Assembly: GCF_024722015.1 (NCBI RefSeq)
Contig: NZ_JANQBD010000014.1
Coordinates: 1-64,000, forward strand
DNA length: 64,000 nucleotides
Reading direction: 5' to 3'
Origin: Paenibacillus radicis (ex Xue et al. 2023)
GTDB lineage: Bacteria; Bacillota; Bacilli; Paenibacillales; NBRC-103111
The translations under genes and the position numbers were made by a program. Below, one piece after another: positions 60,502 through 64,000 of this stretch (its first letter is position 1; each line of letters begins with the position of its first letter). The notes beneath the pieces are model-generated. The model saw only the letters and a list, made by a program, of their open reading frames with translations, searched no databases and was not told the origin of the DNA.

Positions 60502-61863
60502 ATGAGTAAATCTGACCGCAAGCTTCATCTTAATCTATTCATGAACAGTATGGGTCATCATGAAGCCGCATGGCGTCATCCCCATTCTGATGCTAATCTG
60601 GTTATTGATTTCTCACATTTTCAAAAACTCGCTCAAAAAGCCGAACGCGCAAAACTGGATTCGCTCTTTTTTGCCGATAGACTGTCAACAAGTTTAACCG
60701 CAGCAAAATACGGGGCAGTGGGCGGTCTTGAGCCTCTGACACTGCTAGCTGCTCTGGCAGTGGTGACTGAGCGGATCGGCCTGATCGCTACGTTATCAAC
60801 CAGCTTTAACGAGCCTTTCAACATCGCACGACGTTTCGCTTCACTCGATCATCTTAGTGGAGGCAGGGCAGGATGGAATATAATCACCTCCGGTACCGAC
60901 GGCGAAGCCCGTAATTTCAACTACGAGCATATCCCGGAGCATAGCAATCGATACGAGAGAGCCCATGAATTCGTTGATGTCGCTATCAAGCTATGGGACA
61001 GCTGGGAAGAGGATGCCCTCATCCGAGATAAGAATGCCGGCATTTATGCTGATAGCAGCAAGGTGCATGAACTAAACCATAAAGGTACTTTCTACTCGGT
61101 CAAAGGACCGCTCAATGTTACCCGCTCCCCTCAAGGTCGACCTGTTCTCGTGCAGGCAGGTTCTTCTGAGAATGGAAAAGAGTTCGCCGCTCAATATGCC
61201 GAAGCCATATTCACTGCACAGCAAACCTTTGAGGATGCCCGCGCCTTCTATGCCGACCTTAAATCGAAGCTTGCCCGGTACGGAAGATCTCCCGAGCATG
61301 TCAAAATTTTGCCGGGCATCTGCCCAATCATTGGGCAAACCGAGGCTGAGGCTAAGGAAAAAGAAGCTGAGCTCCACGAGCTGACGAATCCTGAGTACAG
61401 TCTGCAGCAGCTTTCCAACCGGATAGGCTTTGATTTATCCTCCTATCCATTGGATGGACCGCTTCCTGAATTACCGGATACCGAGCAGATCAACGGTCAC
61501 CAAAGTCGAACCCAATTAATCAGGGAGCTAGCCCAAAGGGAACAATTGACGATTCGCCAGCTGCTGCTCCGTCTTGCCGGCGGTCGCGGTCACTACACGA
61601 TTGCAGGCACCCCTAAGCAAATTGCCGATCAGCTGGAAGCATGGTTTGTGGGGGGAGCTGCTGACGGATTTAACATCATGCCTCAGCTAATGAACGGCGG
61701 CTTGGACGATTTTCTGGACTATATTGTCCCTGAGCTGCAGCGCAGAGGCTTATTCCGGACCGAATACAGCGGACGGACATTGCGTGATCACTATGGTCTT
61801 CCTTATCCCACAAACATTTATAGCCAAGAAAGCAAGCAGCACAAAGTAAACCACATCGTTTGA
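60502..61863 (+). CDS. LLM-class flavin-dependent monooxygenase, NtaA/SnaA/DszA family
   Basis: The 453-residue FMNH2-dependent monooxygenase of the bacterial luciferase-like group has HLNLFMNSMGHHEAAWRHP at the start, FFADRL, SSTFNEPFNIARRFASLDHLSGGRAGWNI-type core (TSFNEPFN, LDHLSGGRAGWNIITS) and VQAGSSENG. Relatives attack nitrilotriacetate, dibenzothiophene sulfone or other organosulfur/nitrogen compounds. ATG 60502 is nine bases after AGGGGTG; a longer frame from 60379 lacks a site and adds unrelated residues. The SsuA-like gene 67 bp downstream suggests an organosulfur role. Confidence 0.9.
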   Translation: MSKSDRKLHLNLFMNSMGHHEAAWRHPHSDANLVIDFSHFQKLAQKAERAKLDSLFFADRLSTSLTAAKYGAVGGLEPLTLLAALAVVTERIGLIATLSTSFNEPFNIARRFASLDHLSGGRAGWNIITSGTDGEARNFNYEHIPEHSNRYERAHEFVDVAIKLWDSWEEDALIRDKNAGIYADSSKVHELNHKGTFYSVKGPLNVTRSPQGRPVLVQAGSSENGKEFAAQYAEAIFTAQQTFEDARAFYADLKSKLARYGRSPEHVKILPGICPIIGQTEAEAKEKEAELHELTNPEYSLQQLSNRIGFDLSSYPLDGPLPELPDTEQINGHQSRTQLIRELAQREQLTIRQLLLRLAGGRGHYTIAGTPKQIADQLEAWFVGGAADGFNIMPQLMNGGLDDFLDYIVPELQRRGLFRTEYSGRTLRDHYGLPYPTNIYSQESKQHKVNHIV

Positions 61864-61930
61864 ATTAGCAAGAAATTTAGTTAGGCAATTTAGTTAGGAA
61901 ACAACCATTAAGAAAAGGGGATTGTAACTT

Positions 61931-62977
61931 ATGAACAAGAAAAAATGGACCATTTCATCGCTTGCACTTATTACGGCATTATCATTTATCGTACTTACGG
62001 CTTGCGGAAAAACGGAGGCAACAGGTGCAGGGGCAAAAAGCCAAGCAGCGGGAAGCGATAAGCCCAAGGAAAAGGTTGTCGTGAATATCGGCGTTCAAGG
62101 TAAAACAGGTATTTTTCCATACGCTCGTGAAAAAGGATATTTCGAAAAAGCTTTTGCCAAAGTCGGTGCCGAGGTCAAATGGAGCGAATTTGCCAGCGGT
62201 CCTCCGCATTTTGAAGCTTTAACGGCAGGCAGGCTGGATTTTGGAGCCGTAGGCGGGACACCGGTTGTCTCCGGACAAACTGGGGACGTTGATTTCAAGG
62301 CGATTGCGGTAACAGCAGACGGTAAGAAAGGCAACTTTATTGTCGTGCCGAAGAATAGTCCAATCAAGGACCTCAAGGATTTGAAGGGGAAAAAAGTAGG
62401 GGTGGCTAAAGGCAGCAGCGCCTATAACTTTCTCTACATGGCCATTGATAAAGGAGGGCTAAAGGGCGATGATATTAAAGCCATTCAGCTCCAGCCTGAC
62501 GAAGCAAGACCTGCATTAGACAGCGGGGCTCTGGATGCTTGGTCGATCTGGGAACCGTATGCCGCAACGGCTGTTTTCCAGACAGGGGCCAAAATATTGG
62601 TTAGCGGACAAGACTTGAATATTAATGCGCCCAGCTTTATCGTTGCTAGAACTAAATTTACACAGGAGCATCCCGATCTGACTGTGGCATTTCTGAAAGC
62701 CTACGAGGAAGCGCGTACTTATTACGTTGGACATTTGGATGAAGTAACCGATGATTTGGTCAAATCGCAAAAGCTGGACAAAGAAATTATTAGCACTGTT
62801 TTGAAAAATTCCGAGCCAATCCTTTCTCCAATAACACCTGAGTTTGCCAAAGCGCATCAAGAACAGGCAGACTTCCTTTTCTCAGTTGGAGCCATTAACA
62901 AGAAGCTGGACACATCTAAAGTGATGGAGAGCAAATTCGTGGAGCAGGCCTTAAAGGAAATCAAAGAGAAGAAGTAA
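61931..62977 (+). CDS. SsuA/NMT1-like ABC solute-binding lipoprotein
   Basis: The 348-residue lipoprotein has a signal peptide with lipobox LTAC (Cys near residue 26), then a type-2 binding fold (NIGVQGKTGIFPYAREKGYFEKAF, GRLDFGAVGGTP, LKGKKVGVAKGSSAYNFL, WSIWEPYAA). It resembles aliphatic sulfonate, taurine and nitrate binding proteins. The usual permease and ATPase genes (ssuC/ssuB) do not follow: a terminator and an unrelated gene do. It probably works with a transporter encoded elsewhere and is co-transcribed with the monooxygenase. Confidence 0.9.
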   Translation: MNKKKWTISSLALITALSFIVLTACGKTEATGAGAKSQAAGSDKPKEKVVVNIGVQGKTGIFPYAREKGYFEKAFAKVGAEVKWSEFASGPPHFEALTAGRLDFGAVGGTPVVSGQTGDVDFKAIAVTADGKKGNFIVVPKNSPIKDLKDLKGKKVGVAKGSSAYNFLYMAIDKGGLKGDDIKAIQLQPDEARPALDSGALDAWSIWEPYAATAVFQTGAKILVSGQDLNINAPSFIVARTKFTQEHPDLTVAFLKAYEEARTYYVGHLDEVTDDLVKSQKLDKEIISTVLKNSEPILSPITPEFAKAHQEQADFLFSVGAINKKLDTSKVMESKFVEQALKEIKEKK

Positions 62978-63040
62978 CCAGAGAGAAGCATTTAGAAAAT
63001 AGAGAATATCTAAAAGAGGAATATGATTTGAGATGAAATG

Positions 63041-63072
63041 AAAGATGAGGGGAATGGTTCCCTCGTCTTTTT
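63041..63072 (+). terminator. Terminator after the SsuA-like gene
   Basis: AAGATGAGGG pairs with CCCTCGTCTT around a short loop and is followed by TTTTTG, 64 bp beyond the stop at 62977. Confidence 0.9.
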
Positions 63073-63137
63073 GTTCGTATAACTAATAAATAGCCAGCAT
63101 ACGGTATTAAAAACGTAACTAATTGGAGGTTATACAT

Positions 63138-63953
63138 GTGCCGGATGCATTTGTAATACGGTCTATTGATGAAATACGTTTTTGGTCCCGCATAATGAAG
63201 GAGCATTCGCTCTTTCTAAGATTAGGCTTTCGCTGTGAAGATACACAACTTATTAATGAAGCCAATTATTTTTATAAATTGTTCGAAGGGATTGAGCAGC
63301 GTTCTCACGCCTTTGGTGTGGATACAGATCCTACAACTATTCAAAAATTCAACATCGAAGTTCACACGGCCGCATCTCATATTTGGGCTTTTAAAAGAAA
63401 AATATTAGGACTTATATTAACCTGTCAGCTTCCCGGACAAAATAACTTTCCCTTATTAGTAGATCATACAAGCCGAGAAGCGAATTATTTCAGGAATCGA
63501 TTGGTGGAGCTTAACCAAGGGAAATTGGAGCCCTTGCAGGATGCTATTATTGATGAAAATGTGTTTTTCTTAAAAATCATGGCTGATCACGCCAAATTCA
63601 TTGGGCATCTTCTGGATCCTTCAGAGCGCAAGCTAGTTGACCAGGCTCGAGAATTTAGCCATGATTTTGATCAATTACTGTTCCAGGCACAGGACTTGGA
63701 TTCGATGCGGCCACAATCCCAAACACAACCTCTTTTAAATCAATTTCTAGACCAAAACAGAGTTTCTGTAAAAGCATTGCGTGATTTCAAGCAAACAGCT
63801 AGAGATTTAATTAATCAATGCAAAATTAAAAGCATTATCCATCCATTATTGGCGGATCATGTCTTCCGGGAAGCGGAGCGGTTTTTAGAAATTATTGATA
63901 TGTTCGAAGGAGCGCTAACAGGTACGGACAAACGAGTAAGTTCAACTCACTAA
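63138..63953 (+). CDS. DUF2935 family protein
   Basis: The 271-residue, largely helical soluble protein belongs to a Firmicute family of unknown function. It shows two related halves, each with EIRFWSRIMKEHSLFLR- or NVFFLKIMADHAKFIGHLL-like helices and conserved Glu/His (REANYFRNRL, REAERFLEII) that suggest a paired four-helix, possibly metal-binding fold. GTG 63138 has GGAGG eight bases before it; TTG 63123 lies before the site and an ATG at 63136 is out of frame. Confidence 0.88.
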   Translation: MPDAFVIRSIDEIRFWSRIMKEHSLFLRLGFRCEDTQLINEANYFYKLFEGIEQRSHAFGVDTDPTTIQKFNIEVHTAASHIWAFKRKILGLILTCQLPGQNNFPLLVDHTSREANYFRNRLVELNQGKLEPLQDAIIDENVFFLKIMADHAKFIGHLLDPSERKLVDQAREFSHDFDQLLFQAQDLDSMRPQSQTQPLLNQFLDQNRVSVKALRDFKQTARDLINQCKIKSIIHPLLADHVFREAERFLEIIDMFEGALTGTDKRVSSTH

Positions 63954-63969
63954 GCCCCCCATCAAAGCA

Positions 63970-64000
63970 AATGCGGAACGACGATGCCTTATTTGTTCCA
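63970..64000. repeat. Repeat-B-like motif at the window edge (partial)
   Basis: ATGCGGAACGACGATGCCTTATTTG resembles the GTGAAACGGAAGTACGATCCCTTATTTG part of repeat B. It begins just after the DUF2935 gene and is cut by the window end, so its full extent is unknown. Confidence 0.5.

Overview
The window looks like a chromosomal segment of a spore-forming, low-to-mid GC Firmicute, most likely Paenibacillus or a close relative. The evidence is protein-level: a YesN/AraC-type sensor regulator next to LplB/LplC-type permeases and a large solute-binding lipoprotein, a YheC/YheD spore-coat ATP-grasp protein, YunC, a DUF2935 protein, a lutABC-lutR set and strong AGGAGG-type ribosome binding sites. No rRNA, tRNA, CRISPR array, prophage or intact insertion sequence was seen. 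Genus assignment is inference.

Layout. 0-1 kb is non-coding with a 16-copy 14-bp tandem array. 1-7.3 kb (+) is a HlyD adaptor / MacB-type ATPase / MacB-type permease operon followed by a large exported protein with an Asn/Ser/Thr linker. 7.3-11.7 kb (-) is a LacI regulator and a GH38 alpha-mannosidase, both preceded by the same palindromic operator. 11.8-15.1 kb (-) holds a YheC/D protein, a chorismate synthase outside any aro operon and a hypothetical protein. 15.6-26.5 kb (-) is a long sugar-acid locus: two ABC permeases, an uncharacterised protein, a binding lipoprotein, an enolase-superfamily dehydratase, an IclR regulator, two SDR dehydrogenases, an FAH-family hydrolase and a two-part UxaA dehydratase; a divergent AraC-type membrane sensor sits at 26.9-29.2 kb. 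29.2-30.3 kb is a repeat-filled gap with a MITE-like element. 30.3-34.9 kb (-) is lutCBA (written by coordinate) with the GntR regulator lutR.

35-42 kb is a set of small housekeeping genes (HAD hydrolase, YunC, Pmp3, DUF423) with a PAS-GGDEF-EAL protein and an HD-GYP protein, the two cyclic-di-GMP-type genes. 42-44.4 kb is a GH95 alpha-L-fucosidase. 44.7-45.1 kb is an apparently dead toxin-antitoxin pair (truncated PIN toxin). 45.4-54.7 kb (-) is a complete myo-inositol operon, transcribed iolD-E-G-B-C-J-A followed by a zinc alcohol dehydrogenase. 54.7-56.3 kb is a second repeat-rich gap whose elements are homologous to those at 29-30 kb. 56.4-58.1 kb (-) is mgtC followed by lacI; 58.3-60.2 kb holds an aldo/keto reductase and thiM. 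60.5-64 kb (+) has a flavin monooxygenase, an SsuA-like binding lipoprotein and a DUF2935 protein.

How they fit. Most of the window is carbohydrate scavenging: glycan trimming (GH38, GH95), uptake and non-phosphorylative oxidation of a (deoxy)sugar acid, oxidation of lactate, and inositol degradation. The enzyme set at 15.6-22 kb is what a diketo-hydrolase pathway for L-fucose or L-rhamnose would need; that pathway ends in pyruvate plus L-lactate, and the lactate-oxidising lut operon lies 4 kb away. Local control can be read from palindromes: ATAACACGTGTTAT at both LacI/mannosidase sites, and TTAAGCGCTTT at both the iol promoter and the mgtC-lacI promoter.
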